Of a DNA stretch of 64,000 bases, positions 1-8,227 are shown piece after piece (position 1 is the stretch's first letter; each line of letters starts with the position of its first letter). The position numbers and the translations under genes were made by a program. Below the pieces are notes generated by a model, which was given only the letters and a program-made list of their open reading frames with translations, did not search any database and was not told the DNA's origin. Origin of the DNA: Goodfellowiella coeruleoviolacea (lineage in GTDB: Bacteria > Actinomycetota > Actinomycetes > Mycobacteriales > Pseudonocardiaceae); contig NZ_JAMTCK010000006.1 in assembly GCF_024171785.1 (NCBI RefSeq), forward strand, positions 186,001-250,000, given 5' to 3'.

Positions 1-426
1 ACCGACATTGACATCGACACCGGTGCCAACCCCGGGGGCGAGGACCTGCCCCAGAACAGCGCGCTGACCCCGGCCGTGCCCGGGGTGTCGGCCACCGCGG
101 CCACCGCGGCCGGGTCGGCCGGGACCGCCGCCAGCAAGGTGGCGACCAAGGAGCGCACCACCGGCACGGCACCGGCAACCGGCGTCAAGCCGCCCCTGCC
201 GGACGCGCCGCACACCCCGTCGGTCCCGCAGCCCCCGCAGCAGCCGGCCGCACCCGGTGCCACCCTGCACCCGGGCGAGCCCTCCGCCGGGGCCAGGGGC
301 GGCGCCCCCGGCTCGCTGCCGACGCACGCGGCCCTGTGGCCGCCGCTCGGCTTAACCTCCAGCCCGTCCGCCGAGCACCAGCCGGTGGACCGCGGTCCGG
401 GGTTGCCCACCACCACCCCCGACTGA
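1..426 (+). CDS. C-terminal fragment of a Pro/Ala-rich protein, function unknown
   Basis: The frame is open from the first base of the window, so the start lies upstream. It reads TDIDIDTGANPGGEDLPQNS and then becomes low complexity, rich in Ala, Pro, Thr and Gly, ending in TTTPD and a TGA. No domain, signal or membrane segment is visible in the 141 residues seen. A proline-rich disordered tail of this kind is common at the C-terminus of secreted or membrane-anchored actinobacterial proteins and of kinases, but nothing here decides between them. The assignment as coding rests on the uninterrupted frame and GC-rich third positions. Confidence 0.5.
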   Translation, partial: TDIDIDTGANPGGEDLPQNSALTPAVPGVSATAATAAGSAGTAASKVATKERTTGTAPATGVKPPLPDAPHTPSVPQPPQQPAAPGATLHPGEPSAGARGGAPGSLPTHAALWPPLGLTSSPSAEHQPVDRGPGLPTTTPD

Positions 427-918
427 CCTGCCCAGCGCCAGGTTCGCGGTGCGTCGTGCCGCGGGCACGGCCCGGTCGCCGGTGGCGGCGCCACAGCGCG
501 TTTCCGACCCCGTGATCAGCGGCTGACCAGCGAACCTGTCCGCTCCTGCCGGAGTTCGCGCCGGTGAGCCGGGTCACCGTGCCGTTGGCGCGCTCCCGCC
601 TCAGCGCTCAACCCGCTCATCTGGTTCTCCACCCACCCGACTTCCCGACCTGACCACCGCGCCCGGTCAGGTCGGGGTCGCCCGGTGCCGCGTTGCCCCC
701 GCGGTGCTCGGGCCGCCCGAGGTGGTTGCCGTCTGGTCCGGCACATCGAGGGGCTGTATCGGACCAGATCCCCTGCGCGACCGCCGCCGGCCGGGGGCTT
801 CCGCTGACCACGGAGGCCCCCGGCCGACAGGGCACACCGCGCCGCAGTTCCCGCCCCCAGCCGCACGCCGCCGGCCTCACATCGCCGGCCTCACCCCACC
901 GACTTCACGTCGCCGGCC
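427..918. other. Intergenic stretch with short direct repeats
   Basis: There is no convincing gene between the fragment ending at 426 and the MocR gene ending at 919 on the minus strand. Overlapping frames on both strands are Arg/Pro-rich shadows. Around 870-930 a phrase like GCCGGCCTCAC recurs three times with spacing of about 15-30 bases. I see no hairpin followed by T residues. Confidence 0.5.
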
Positions 919-2427
919 TCACGTCGCCGGAACGACCCCGTCCTCGCAGTCCTGGCCACCCCGCACGGCAGCGCCGACCCCACAGCCGCCGGCCCGTCCC
1001 GCGTCCGCCCCGCACACCGATGCCGAGGCGAGGCCGAGCCGGCGCACCGCGTCCCGCAGCACGTCCTCGGCCAGCACGAACGGCAGCCGCAACCACCGCT
1101 CCAGCCCGCCGTGGGCGCTGAACCGGGATCCTGGCGCCAACCGGAGACCGTGGTTCTGCGCGGACACCGCGATCCGGGTGCTCACCGGTGCCGGCAGGTG
1201 GCACCAGAGGTTGAGACCGCCGGAGGGCAGCCGGAAGGACCACTCGGGCAGGGTCGCCCGCAGCTCCTCGGCGAGCACGTCCCGCAGCCGCGCCAGCTCC
1301 CGCCGCCTCGGCGGCAGCAGGCGGTCGCTGTCGGCCAGCAACTGGGCGAGCACGACCTGCTCGAACACGGGCGAGCCCAGGTCGATCGCCGGGCGCACCG
1401 ACACCAGCCGGTTGACCATCTCCCTCGGCGCCCGCAGCCAGCCCAGCCGCAGACCGCCCCAGTAGGCCTTGCTCGCCGAGCCGATGGTGATCACCACGTC
1501 CTCGGCGAACGAGGCCACCGGTGGCGGACCGTCCAGCGGGTCGCCCTCCAGGTCGATCTCCACGTACGTCTCGTCGACCATGGCCAGGGTCCTGGTCCTG
1601 GTCAGCGCGGCGGTCAGGCGCTGCCGCCCCTCGGCGTCCAGCCGCAGCCCGGTGGGGTTGTGGAAGTCGACGATGAAGTAGGCGAGCCTGGGCGCCGCCT
1701 GCCGCAGGGCCGCCTCCACACCGTCCAGGTCCCACCCGTCCTCGGTGAGCGCGACCGGAACGGGAATGGCGTGCGCGGCGCGGATCGAATCCAGGATGTT
1801 GCAGTAGGTCGGGGACTCGACCAGCACCCGGTCGCCCGGTGAGACCAGCAGTTGCAGGGCGAGCGCGAACGCGTGCTGGGCGCCGTTGGTGACCAGGATC
1901 TGGTCGGCGGTGGTCGGCAGGCCACGCGCCACGTACCGGTCGGCGATGCGCTGCCGCAGCTCGGGGATGCCGTACTCGTAGTAGCCGTGCTCGGCCAGTT
2001 CCCCGGCGACGCGCGGGGTGGCCGCCTCGATGGCCGCGGCAACGCCGGGCATGGCGAACGGCGCCGCCCTGGCCAGGTCGATCATGCCGTGGCCGACCAT
2101 GGGGGTGTCGCCGCCTCGGCTGCCGGTGCCCCTGGGCAGGGCGACCCAGGAGCCGGCCCCGCGCCTGCTGGCCACCAGCCCGTCCGCGCGCAGCTGTTCG
2201 AGGGCGGCGGTGACCATGGTCCGGCTGACCCCGAGCGCCTCGGTCAGCTCCCGTTCGGCTGGGAGCCGGGTGCCGGGCGGCAACCGACCGTCCAACACCA
2301 GCATCCGGATGCCCGCGGCGAGGTCGGCCGAGCCCTGCCGGGCGCCGCGGCGGCGCCAGTGGCCGAGTGACTGGGACAGGCGGCGGGCGGACATCCGGGC
2401 AGCCAGCGGTGGAACCTCGCTACTCAT
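919..2427 (-). CDS. MocR/PdxR-family transcriptional regulator (GntR HTH plus aminotransferase-like domain)
   Basis: The protein has 502 residues. It starts with a GntR-type winged helix (about residues 30-95; LPPGTRLPAERELTEALGVS is the recognition region), then a fold-type I aminotransferase domain to about residue 470. The PLP lysine motif is visible as GSASKAYWGGLRLGW. In this family the aminotransferase domain senses PLP or an amino compound and the protein regulates an adjacent gene. It is divergent from the YczE-type membrane protein at 2488 with only 60 bp between, a recurrent MocR-YczE pairing, so that gene is its likely target. The last 30 or so residues are Gly/Ala-rich and beyond the family core. 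The start is the ATG at 2427; family and arrangement are secure, the effector is unknown. Confidence 0.9.
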   Translation of the reverse strand: MSSEVPPLAARMSARRLSQSLGHWRRRGARQGSADLAAGIRMLVLDGRLPPGTRLPAERELTEALGVSRTMVTAALEQLRADGLVASRRGAGSWVALPRGTGSRGGDTPMVGHGMIDLARAAPFAMPGVAAAIEAATPRVAGELAEHGYYEYGIPELRQRIADRYVARGLPTTADQILVTNGAQHAFALALQLLVSPGDRVLVESPTYCNILDSIRAAHAIPVPVALTEDGWDLDGVEAALRQAAPRLAYFIVDFHNPTGLRLDAEGRQRLTAALTRTRTLAMVDETYVEIDLEGDPLDGPPPVASFAEDVVITIGSASKAYWGGLRLGWLRAPREMVNRLVSVRPAIDLGSPVFEQVVLAQLLADSDRLLPPRRRELARLRDVLAEELRATLPEWSFRLPSGGLNLWCHLPAPVSTRIAVSAQNHGLRLAPGSRFSAHGGLERWLRLPFVLAEDVLRDAVRRLGLASASVCGADAGRAGGCGVGAAVRGGQDCEDGVVPAT

Positions 2428-2487
2428 GTGGCCAATTATTTAGTATTGGCTATCGAAGTACAGCCACTTGCCGTCAATGATGGCCAC
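2428..2487. promoter_or_regulatory. Divergent MocR/YczE promoter with repeated TGGCCA/TTGGCTA boxes
   Basis: The 60-bp gap is noticeably AT-rich. It carries GTGGCCA at its left edge, TATTGGCTA near 2445 and ATGGCCACATGGCCACT at its right edge (running into the YczE start). MocR regulators typically bind short direct repeats in such divergent intervals. These boxes are good operator candidates; exact half-sites are not certain. Confidence 0.5.
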
Positions 2488-3135
2488 ATGGCCACTGTTG
2501 AGCTGCATCCACTACCGGTGACCGTCCAGCCAGGGCGCCGTCTGGTCCGATTAGCCGTGGGGTTGGCCCTGTACGGGATGAGCATGGGCCTGCAGGTGCG
2601 CGGCGCGCTCGGCCTGAACCCGTGGGACGTGCTGCACCAGGGACTGACCCAGCTCACCGGCATGAGCTTCGGCCTGATCACCATGATCACCGGCGCGGTG
2701 GTGCTGCTGTGCTGGATTCCGCTCCGCCAGCGGCCCGGTGTGGGCACGGTGGCCAACGTGGTCGTCATCGGGGTGTCGGTGGACGCGACCCTGGCCGTGC
2801 TGGCCACCCCGGAGTCGCTGCTGGCCCGCATCGTCCTGATGGTCGCCGGCATCGTGCTCAACGGGGTGGCCGCCGCCCTCTACATCGGGGCGCGGCTGGG
2901 CCCGGGCCCCCGGGACGGCCTGATGACCGGACTGTCCCGGCGCACCGGCTGGTCGCTGCGGCTGACCCGCACCGGAATCGAGTTGACCGTGCTGGTGATC
3001 GGCTGGCTGCTGGGTGGCACGGTCGGTGTGGGCACGGTGCTCTACGCGATCAGCATCGGCCCGTTGACCCAGGCGTTCCTGCCCTTCCTGGTGTGGCGGC
3101 CGACCGCGCCCGAGGTGGCCGCGCCCGCGTCGTGA
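2488..3135 (+). CDS. YczE/YitT-type integral membrane protein
   Basis: The protein has 215 residues with about five hydrophobic segments. It carries the family phrase ALGLNPWDVLHQGL near the N-terminus and GPRDGLM in the middle, typical of YczE-like proteins (YitT/DUF6198 group). An in-frame ATG exists at 2428 but would place the coding region inside the operator, so the ATG at 2488 (MATVELHPLP) is preferred. It sits head to head with a MocR regulator, its probable controller. The transported substrate, if any, is unknown. Confidence 0.85.
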   Translation: MATVELHPLPVTVQPGRRLVRLAVGLALYGMSMGLQVRGALGLNPWDVLHQGLTQLTGMSFGLITMITGAVVLLCWIPLRQRPGVGTVANVVVIGVSVDATLAVLATPESLLARIVLMVAGIVLNGVAAALYIGARLGPGPRDGLMTGLSRRTGWSLRLTRTGIELTVLVIGWLLGGTVGVGTVLYAISIGPLTQAFLPFLVWRPTAPEVAAPAS

Positions 3136-3189
3136 CCTGCTCGCCCAGTCGCGGGTGCCTTGTCGGGGTGGCCAACTAGGGTCGGTGCC

Positions 3190-4017
3190 ATGCCGAGCAT
3201 CGAGGTCGCCGAGCAGGCCGGGGTGGGGCTGGACGGGCTCGCCCGGCCGACCGAGGACCGCGTGGTGGTGCTGCCGCACGCGGTGGTGCTGCTCGACGGT
3301 GCCACCGCCACCCGCCCCGACGCGCGCAGCGGCGGCTGGTACGCGCAGCAGCTCTCCCTGGCGATCGGCCAGCGGCTGGCCGCCGCACCAGCGGCGAACC
3401 TGGTCGACCTGCTGGCCGACGCCATCGCGGCGGTCGCCGCGGAACACGGCCTGACCCCGGGGGACTCGCCGTCGAGCACGGTGGCGATCGCCCGGTGGAC
3501 CGAGCACGGGGTGGACGCGCTGGTGCTGGCGGACAGCCCGGTCGTGGCGTTCACCCGGGACGGGGCGGCCCTGCCCCTGGTCGACGAGCGGCTGGCCCTG
3601 CTGCCCCGGCCGGGTGGCTACCGGGCCCGGTTGCGCGGTGGCGGGGGCTACGGCGGTGATCACGCGGCCGCGGTGCGCGAGTCCGCCGAGCGGGTGGGCG
3701 CGCTGCGCAACCGGCCCGGCGGTTTCTGGGTGGCCGAGGCCGATCCGGCTGCCGCGCGCCACGCGGTGACCGCGAGCTGGCCCCGCGCCGAGCTGACCGC
3801 GGTGCTGCTGGCCAGCGACGGGGTGTCCTGCGGGGTGGACGACTACGGCGTGTTCCCGGACTGGACGGCCGTGCGGAACCTGGCCGCCGACCAGGGTGCG
3901 CAAGCGGTGCTGGACCGGGTGCGAGCCGCCGAACTGAGCGACCCCACCGGCCAGCGCTGGCCCCGCCCGAAGGTCCACGACGACCAGGCCCTGGCCCTGG
4001 TCAACTTCGCCGAGTAG
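3190..4017 (+). CDS. PP2C-like protein phosphatase domain protein
   Basis: The protein has 275 residues. The PP2C fold is suggested by an early acidic metal-site motif VLLDGATA, a central ALVLADSPV strand, the later LLASDGVSCGVDD motif and the late DDQALALV. In classical PP2C enzymes these aspartates bind two metal ions and dephosphorylate Ser/Thr; this shortened, divergent form is common in actinobacteria and may act on an unknown regulator. There is no membrane segment. The ATG at 3190 follows the previous stop by 52 bp; an in-frame upstream GTG at 3160 is possible but would add an unlike extension. Confidence 0.75.
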   Translation: MPSIEVAEQAGVGLDGLARPTEDRVVVLPHAVVLLDGATATRPDARSGGWYAQQLSLAIGQRLAAAPAANLVDLLADAIAAVAAEHGLTPGDSPSSTVAIARWTEHGVDALVLADSPVVAFTRDGAALPLVDERLALLPRPGGYRARLRGGGGYGGDHAAAVRESAERVGALRNRPGGFWVAEADPAAARHAVTASWPRAELTAVLLASDGVSCGVDDYGVFPDWTAVRNLAADQGAQAVLDRVRAAELSDPTGQRWPRPKVHDDQALALVNFAE

Positions 4018-4047
4018 GTCAACCCACTCACCCGATCGGGACGCGAG

Positions 4048-4100
4048 TTATCCACACCGGCCGCGGTTATCCACAGCCCACCAGCTAACCGTGATCCACA
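4048..4100. other. Cluster of DnaA-box-like sites (two perfect TTATCCACA)
   Basis: TTATCCACA occurs at 4048-4056 and again at 4067-4075, both on the plus strand and 19 bp apart. A third, imperfect copy (TGATCCACA) ends at 4100. TTATCCACA matches the actinobacterial DnaA box consensus. No origin-type genes are nearby, so this would be a DnaA-binding or titration locus rather than oriC, if it is functional. Confidence 0.5.
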
Positions 4101-4285
4101 CCACGCCCCACGGATAGGCTGGAGCCGGGGTCGCCCCCCTGGGAGGGCGGGGGCTGCGCTCAGGTCGGAATGTGACGAAGGTCATCTGCCCTCATCAGCT
4201 CGGGCACTGAGCGGCCTTGCGCGCCGATTGGGTTGGGCGCGGGGTGCTGGCGGGGCGGGCCGGCGGCGAGCGCCCGCAGAGACGA

Positions 4286-4311
4286 CAAAACCCGCCGGGG
4301 GAACCGACGGG
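4286..4311 (-). terminator. Rho-independent terminator of the tRNA operon
   Basis: Read on the minus strand, downstream of tRNA-Phe, a stem CCCGTCGG/CCGGCGGG with one G-T wobble and a short loop is followed directly by TTTTGT. Position and T-run fit a terminator for the Glu-Asp-Phe transcript. Confidence 0.75.
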
Positions 4312-4347
4312 CTTCGGGTGGGTGGATCTGCACTTCGTTGAAGACTG

Positions 4348-4421
4348 TGGCCAGGGCCGGGGTCGAACCGGCGACCTTCCGCTTTTCAGGCGGACGCTCG
4401 TACCGACTGAGCTACCTGGCC
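4348..4421 (-). tRNA. tRNA-Phe (GAA)
   Basis: On the minus strand the acceptor GGCCAGG pairs with CCTGGCC and is followed by discriminator A. The D arm (GCTC...GAGC), the anticodon stem TCCGC/GCGGA with loop CTGAAAA and the T arm GGTTCGA are all intact. Loop position 34-36 reads GAA. CCA is not encoded. It is the last gene of the three-tRNA operon. Confidence 0.97.
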
Positions 4422-4456
4422 TCAAGCGCCCGACCTTACTGGTCGGGCGCTACCTG

Positions 4457-4530
4457 CGACCCTGACGGGACTCGAACCCGCGACCTCCGCCGTGACAGGG
4501 CGGCGCGCTAACCAACTGCGCCACAGGGCC
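4457..4530 (-). tRNA. tRNA-Asp (GTC)
   Basis: The acceptor GGCCCTG pairs with CAGGGTC (one G-T pair) and has discriminator G, as expected for Asp. The anticodon loop CTGTCAC in a CCGCC/GGCGG stem gives GTC. The T loop GGTTCGA is present. It lies between tRNA-Phe and tRNA-Glu on the same strand. Confidence 0.97.
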
Positions 4531-4548
4531 TTGCGGCCTTTGTTGCCG

Positions 4549-4621
4549 TGCCCCCAACGGGATTCGAACCCGCGCTGCCGCCTTGAAAGGGCGGAGTCCT
4601 AGGCCGCTAGACGATGGGGGC
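4549..4621 (-). tRNA. tRNA-Glu (TTC)
   Basis: The acceptor GCCCCCA pairs with TGGGGGC and has discriminator A. The anticodon loop CTTTCAA within CCGCC/GGCGG gives TTC. First gene of the operon, directly downstream of a promoter-like sequence at 4670-4699. Confidence 0.97.
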
Positions 4622-4669
4622 TTGGTCCTTGGACCGGCCCTCCAACGGCTGCCCGTTGGAAGCATCGAA

Positions 4670-4699
4670 AGCATAGGACACGAACCCCTGATCCTCCAA
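4670..4699 (-). promoter_or_regulatory. Promoter of the Glu-Asp-Phe tRNA operon
   Basis: On the minus strand TTGGAG (4699-4694) and TATGCT (4675-4670) are separated by 18 bp, a good sigma-70-type spacing. Transcription would start near 4662, about 40 bases before tRNA-Glu. The rest of the 4622-5042 gap shows no gene; the frame covering 4607-5023 runs through tRNA-Glu and is not credible. Confidence 0.55.
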
Positions 4700-5042
4700 A
4701 ACGGGGGTCCTCAAAGCTTCTGACCTGCGGTTTTGTCGAGCACTTCGGGGCTGCGGGGCGGCCAGCCGGCCCTTCGACCCGATCAACCCAGCCCCGCGCA
4801 CCCCGCGGCCGACCCCCGCGCCGACGCGCTCGTCAGCCCGCCGCAGAGCCGTCAGCCACCGCCGGAGGTGGCATTCGCGGTCCACCGCAACGCCCCAAGA
4901 TCCCGTTCTGACCAGCCAATACGACGAATGACAGACGGCGCGCCCTGACCTCGCGCGCTCGGATCGATCGCGGCAGACACGGTCGGCACCGGTGCGGTGA
5001 ACGGGCTGCGCGGGCCGGATCAACCGGACGTGGTGACGTTGG

Positions 5043-5672
5043 TCACGTGGCGACGTCGCCGGCGCAGGGCGTGATGTCGCGCCATTCCGGGGCGGCCACC
5101 CCGCACAGCAGGTAGCGCCAGATCTCCCGCATGCGCGTGCCGCCGTCCAGCTCCCGGTCGGGGGTGTCGGCGAGGGCCTGCACGCCGGCGGCGGCAGCGC
5201 AGATCACCCTGGCGGCCTCAACCGGGTCGACCCAGTGCTGCAACTGCCCCAGGCGCTGTGCGTCCACCAGCAGGCCGGCCAGCACGCGTTCCCAGGTCGA
5301 CCACCCGGCCGACGGCGCGGCGCCGACCAACTCCGACTCGGCGGCCAGGCGGGTGCCGGCCCGCACCACGGCGTCGCGGGTGAGCAACCAGATCATCTCG
5401 TCGACGAACCCGATCAGGGTGCGCAGCGGGTCGAGCCCGCGATCGCGCCAGCGCTGGTAAACCGAGGGCAATACGTCGTCCCGGGCCTGGATCAGGGTGA
5501 CCGCGAGGCTTTCCTTTGACCGGAAGTGGAAGTAGAAAGCGCCTTTGGTCACTCCGCTGCGGGACAGGATCGAACTCAACGACGCGCCGGCGTACCCACA
5601 GCGGTCAAACTCCTCGGCGGCGGCGAGGAGGATCGCGTTCCTGGTCGCTTGCGCCCGGCGCTGCTGGGACAT
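5043..5672 (-). CDS. TetR-family regulator of the ScbR/ArpA (gamma-butyrolactone receptor) type
   Basis: The protein has 209 residues. The N-terminal TetR helix-turn-helix (about residues 8-55) ends in GVTKGAFYFHFRSKESLA, the signature of ArpA/ScbR-type autoregulator receptors. The C-terminal half is a helical ligand domain of normal length with a conserved-looking Trp-rich face (IWLLTRD, GWSTWERVL). Such proteins bind gamma-butyrolactone-like hormones and release repression of antibiotic and morphological genes. A palindromic ARE-like element lies upstream at 5872-5897, so autoregulation is likely. No AfsA-type butenolide or butyrolactone synthase gene is in the window; it could therefore be a pseudo-receptor answering to another ligand. 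Confidence 0.8.
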   Translation of the reverse strand: MSQQRRAQATRNAILLAAAEEFDRCGYAGASLSSILSRSGVTKGAFYFHFRSKESLAVTLIQARDDVLPSVYQRWRDRGLDPLRTLIGFVDEMIWLLTRDAVVRAGTRLAAESELVGAAPSAGWSTWERVLAGLLVDAQRLGQLQHWVDPVEAARVICAAAAGVQALADTPDRELDGGTRMREIWRYLLCGVAAPEWRDITPCAGDVAT

Positions 5673-5871
5673 CGCGGCTCCGGCTCGTGGGTCGGGGCAG
5701 GGCGGCGTCTCTAGCCCTCCCCAATTCGAGCCACCGCGCGCACTGGAAGTTGATCACCAGCACTACGAGAAGTTACCCCGTCACCCGTGTGGTGTACAGC
5801 CACCACCCGTACGCCGCAATTTAGTAAGAATTATCGCAACTGACGGTTGACAAACGGCGAAATGTTGCCGC

Positions 5872-5897
5872 GAAAGAGACCGATCGGTATGTTTTCC
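5872..5897. promoter_or_regulatory. ARE-like operator for a gamma-butyrolactone receptor
   Basis: The core is the perfect palindrome ACCGATCGGT, extended to AGAGACCGATCGGTATGTTT, close to published ScbR/ArpA/FarA-type autoregulatory elements (ACCnnnCGGT core with flanking T-rich arm). It lies about 200 bp upstream of the receptor gene start, in a locally AT-rich stretch. The rest of 5673-6087 contains no convincing gene. Confidence 0.6.
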
Positions 5898-6087
5898 GTT
5901 GATGGCTCCTGTGCAGGCGCGCTTCGGGGGGTGCGCGTCTCGGGGGAGCCACACCAGGTGGGGCGTGCGACGTCGGGGCGCCCCACGCTCGGAGCGGGTG
6001 GGGGCCATGATCATGTCGATCTGGCAACCCCACCGCTCCGGACGGGCCACTCGACCCGTCCGGCCGGCCACGACGAACCGACGTCGC

Positions 6088-6327
6088 CTACCGCTGGACC
6101 GCTGGCGGGCCGTCCTCCGCGGGCGCCAACCCGAGCATGTCCAGCAGCAGCCGGCAGTCGTCGGCGTCCTGCGCTCCCCGGGCCACGGCGATGCGTGCCC
6201 GGTGAACCTGGTCGTCCGAGACGCGCGAGGGCTCCCCGGTGCGCTGGGCCGGCACCGTGGGTGAGTGCCGGATGGTGAAATCGTCCTGTTGCCACAAGAA
6301 CTTGCGAACTTCTAGGGACCCGCTCAT
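6088..6327 (-). CDS. Small hypothetical protein (79 aa)
   Basis: The gene encodes MSGSLEVRKFLWQQDDFTIR and ends in a LLLDMLGL-containing helix followed by a short acidic/Pro tail. The ATG has a strong ribosome binding site GGGGAGG six bases upstream. No known domain; the phrase ARGAQDADDCRLLLDMLGL recurs in small actinobacterial proteins of unknown role. The first half is compatible with a short beta-hairpin and the second with a helix. It is monocistronic, with 608 bp to the next protein-coding gene on the right. Confidence 0.65.
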   Translation of the reverse strand: MSGSLEVRKFLWQQDDFTIRHSPTVPAQRTGEPSRVSDDQVHRARIAVARGAQDADDCRLLLDMLGLAPAEDGPPAVQR

Positions 6328-6730
6328 GGCTGCCTCCCCGACTTGAGGTTCGGGGCGAGGCTAAGCGCCGTCCCAACACCCCCGCAGCCCCCCGGAGAGT
6401 GATTCACCAGACACTTTCGGTGACGATCAGTAGTGTTGGGCCGCGACAGGCCACTGTGGATCATCCATTCGATCAACCTCATGCGGGCATGTTTCCCACT
6501 CAGGGAGATCATCAACCCGACCGGACGGGCCGTGTTCGGGCCGAGTTCGGCTCCGCGGCGCCCCGGGCCGGCGGGCTCCGGTTGCTCACCCGCGGGCCGG
6601 TGCGGTGATCACCGCGGACCCGGCTGCGCAGCCACCACGGCGAGCCAACGATCGGGTGACCTTGACGTGTCCCGTGTCGGGCATCCGGATGATTTTTCCG
6701 GCGAACCCACTCCCCATGTTCGCGTGCACG

Positions 6731-6825
6731 TGCAACAATCCGAGTTGCTGACACACCCCCGGTCAGCGCCTGTGGAGATCCCCTCCGGCCCCCGCGTTCC
6801 TCCCCCTGGCGCGGGGGCCTCTCCA
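6731..6825 (+). ncRNA. Candidate 6C-like small RNA
   Basis: Two hairpins with C-rich loops follow each other in a region without genes. The first has stem GCTGAC/GTCAGC (6747-6752, 6762-6767) around a loop containing CCCCC. The second has stem GGCCCCCGCG/CGCGGGGGCC (6787-6796, 6810-6819) around a loop containing TCCCCCT. A GCAAC...GTTGC pair precedes them. Paired stem-loops with runs of C in the loops are the hallmark of actinobacterial 6C RNA. The loops have five rather than six C residues here, and I could not score the covariance model. The flanking 6328-6730 and 6826-6935 hold no supported gene. Confidence 0.5.
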
Positions 6826-6935
6826 TGTGCGCGGCACGCGGTGACGCCGGGCGGCAGCTGATCAGCCGCCGTCGCCGGCTTGTGGCAAGCACCACAATGT
6901 GCACTGCCTCGCAACCCAACCGTTATCGTTGCCGG

Positions 6936-7292
6936 GTGCCTCTTGGATTAGGACGATCGAAAGCCGCCGCGAAGGTCGCCGCCAAGTCCGACCGGCAGGG
7001 CCGGGACGCGGGCAGCCGGCAGGGCCAGGCTCCCGACCGGGAACTGGATTCCTACCTTGCGGCGCTCGCCCCGGACAGCGACCTGGAGACCACGGGGTCC
7101 GGCAGCCGGTTCGGCAACGCGCAGGTCTACCAGCTGCGGTTGTCCCTGATCGCCAACGAGCAGCTGCGTGAGCTGGCCGCGGAGCGGCAGACCTCCCCCC
7201 AGGCGCTGGCCACCGAGTGGGTCATGCAGCGGTTGCAGCAGGAGAGCGAGCAGCACCAGAACCGCCGGCACGACGGCTACGGCGACTACTGA
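6936..7292 (+). CDS. Hypothetical protein (118 aa) with a C-terminal helical segment
   Basis: I chose the GTG at 6936, giving a basic N-terminus (LGLGRSKAAAKVAAK), an Arg/Gln-rich linker and a C-terminal part FGNAQVYQLRLSLIANEQL followed by RELAAERQTSPQALATEWVM. The latter resembles the helix pair of ribbon-helix-helix DNA-binding or tethering proteins, but I would not call it firmly. No Shine-Dalgarno is visible; a TATCGT box lies about 6 bases upstream, so the mRNA may be leaderless. An earlier in-frame ATG at 6825 would run through the candidate small RNA terminator stem. Confidence 0.6.
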   Translation: MPLGLGRSKAAAKVAAKSDRQGRDAGSRQGQAPDRELDSYLAALAPDSDLETTGSGSRFGNAQVYQLRLSLIANEQLRELAAERQTSPQALATEWVMQRLQQESEQHQNRRHDGYGDY

Positions 7293-7589
7293 CGCCCGCA
7301 CGGCACTACAGCGGCCGCTGACACCGGCACCGCGCTGCAGCGACCTGCTGACGCCGGCACGAGGGCCAAGGCGGCCGGGGCGCCAGTTCGAGGGTGGCGG
7401 CGGCCGCTGAACGTCGGCTGCGGGCGCGCGGGCTCACCGGTGGGGCGTTGAGCGGTGGCGTTGCCGCGATGCCCGGTGCCGGGCTGGGGCTTGACCAACC
7501 ACTGGAGCTGGTCGACCGGAGCGGCCGGAACAGGTAGCGCAGCCGGACGGCCGAAGCGGGCGGCAGAACCGAACACACGGGCCAGACAG

Positions 7590-7625
7590 AGCGGGGCCCC
7601 CGTCCGATCGGACGGGGGCCCCGCT
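7590..7625. terminator. Perfect 36-bp palindrome, terminator of the cold-shock gene
   Basis: AGCGGGGCCCCCGTCC and its exact reverse complement flank a CGAT centre. It lies 32 bp beyond the stop of the minus-strand cold-shock gene and would also stop plus-strand transcription from 6936. The remaining 7293-7589 gap has only GC-rich sequence with short repeats of CTGACnCCGGCAC. Confidence 0.8.
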
Positions 7626-7657
7626 GCTGTGCTTGAACTACCGAAGCCTCAGGTGGC

Positions 7658-7861
7658 TCAGATGGTCCGGACGTTCTGGGCCTGCGGGCCCTTGGTGCCC
7701 TGGCCGACCTCGAACTCGACCCGCTGGTTCTCCTCCAGCGAGCGGAAGCCCTGACCCTGAATCTCCGAGTAGTGGACGAAGACGTCAGCGCCGCCGTTGT
7801 CCTGGGCGATGAAGCCGAAGCCCTTCTCGGAGTTGAACCACTTGACAGTGCCCTGTGCCAT
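7658..7861 (-). CDS. CspA-family cold shock protein
   Basis: The protein has 67 residues, the normal length for a single cold-shock domain. RNP1 is visible as KGFGFIA and RNP2 as VFVHYSEI; the N-terminus [16 protein letters not shown] is typical. It binds single-stranded RNA and DNA and acts as an RNA chaperone. The ATG is preceded by GGAGG at seven bases. The start codon used here is internal to a longer open frame whose upstream part is 5' untranslated region. That region (up to about 8050) is long, as usual for cold-shock genes. Confidence 0.97.
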   Translation of the reverse strand: MAQGTVKWFNSEKGFGFIAQDNGGADVFVHYSEIQGQGFRSLEENQRVEFEVGQGTKGPQAQNVRTI

Positions 7862-8227
7862 GTACCTGCCTCCATACGCAGGATCAGCTTGGGGCTGCAC
7901 CGTGCAGCCCCGGCCGCTCCCGGGCGGCTCCCCCGCCAACTTCAGCGAAAGACACAACGCCCGCTTCTTGTTCCGCGAGCGTGTAAAGCACGAACACAGA
8001 AATCCACGGCCTGCGTGCACAAGCGTAACGCCTTTGGGAGCTGGCGGCTAGCACATCCGCCTGTCCGCGTGAGTCGTTCGACACCTCGCCCTGATCGCGT
8101 GGCGCCTATCACCCTATGTGGCCCTCTGAACACACCGTCTGGGCCCTGAATACCACCCGAACGGCCGCTGGACAACCGGCATCGTCGTCACCGTACGCCT
8201 TCCATCCCCAGCAGTGCGCGAAAAAAT

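Noticed and set aside
905-1842. Several long frames overlapping the MocR gene
   Set aside because: These are shadows of the MocR gene; only the 502-aa frame has conserved HTH and PLP motifs.
4607-5023. Minus-strand frame of 138 codons
   Set aside because: It runs through tRNA-Glu and its promoter and shows no family or ribosome site.
5847-6278. Plus-strand frame downstream of the ARE
   Set aside because: Arg/Pro/Gly-rich composition and no ribosome site; the minus-strand 79-aa gene with a strong ribosome site occupies the same DNA.
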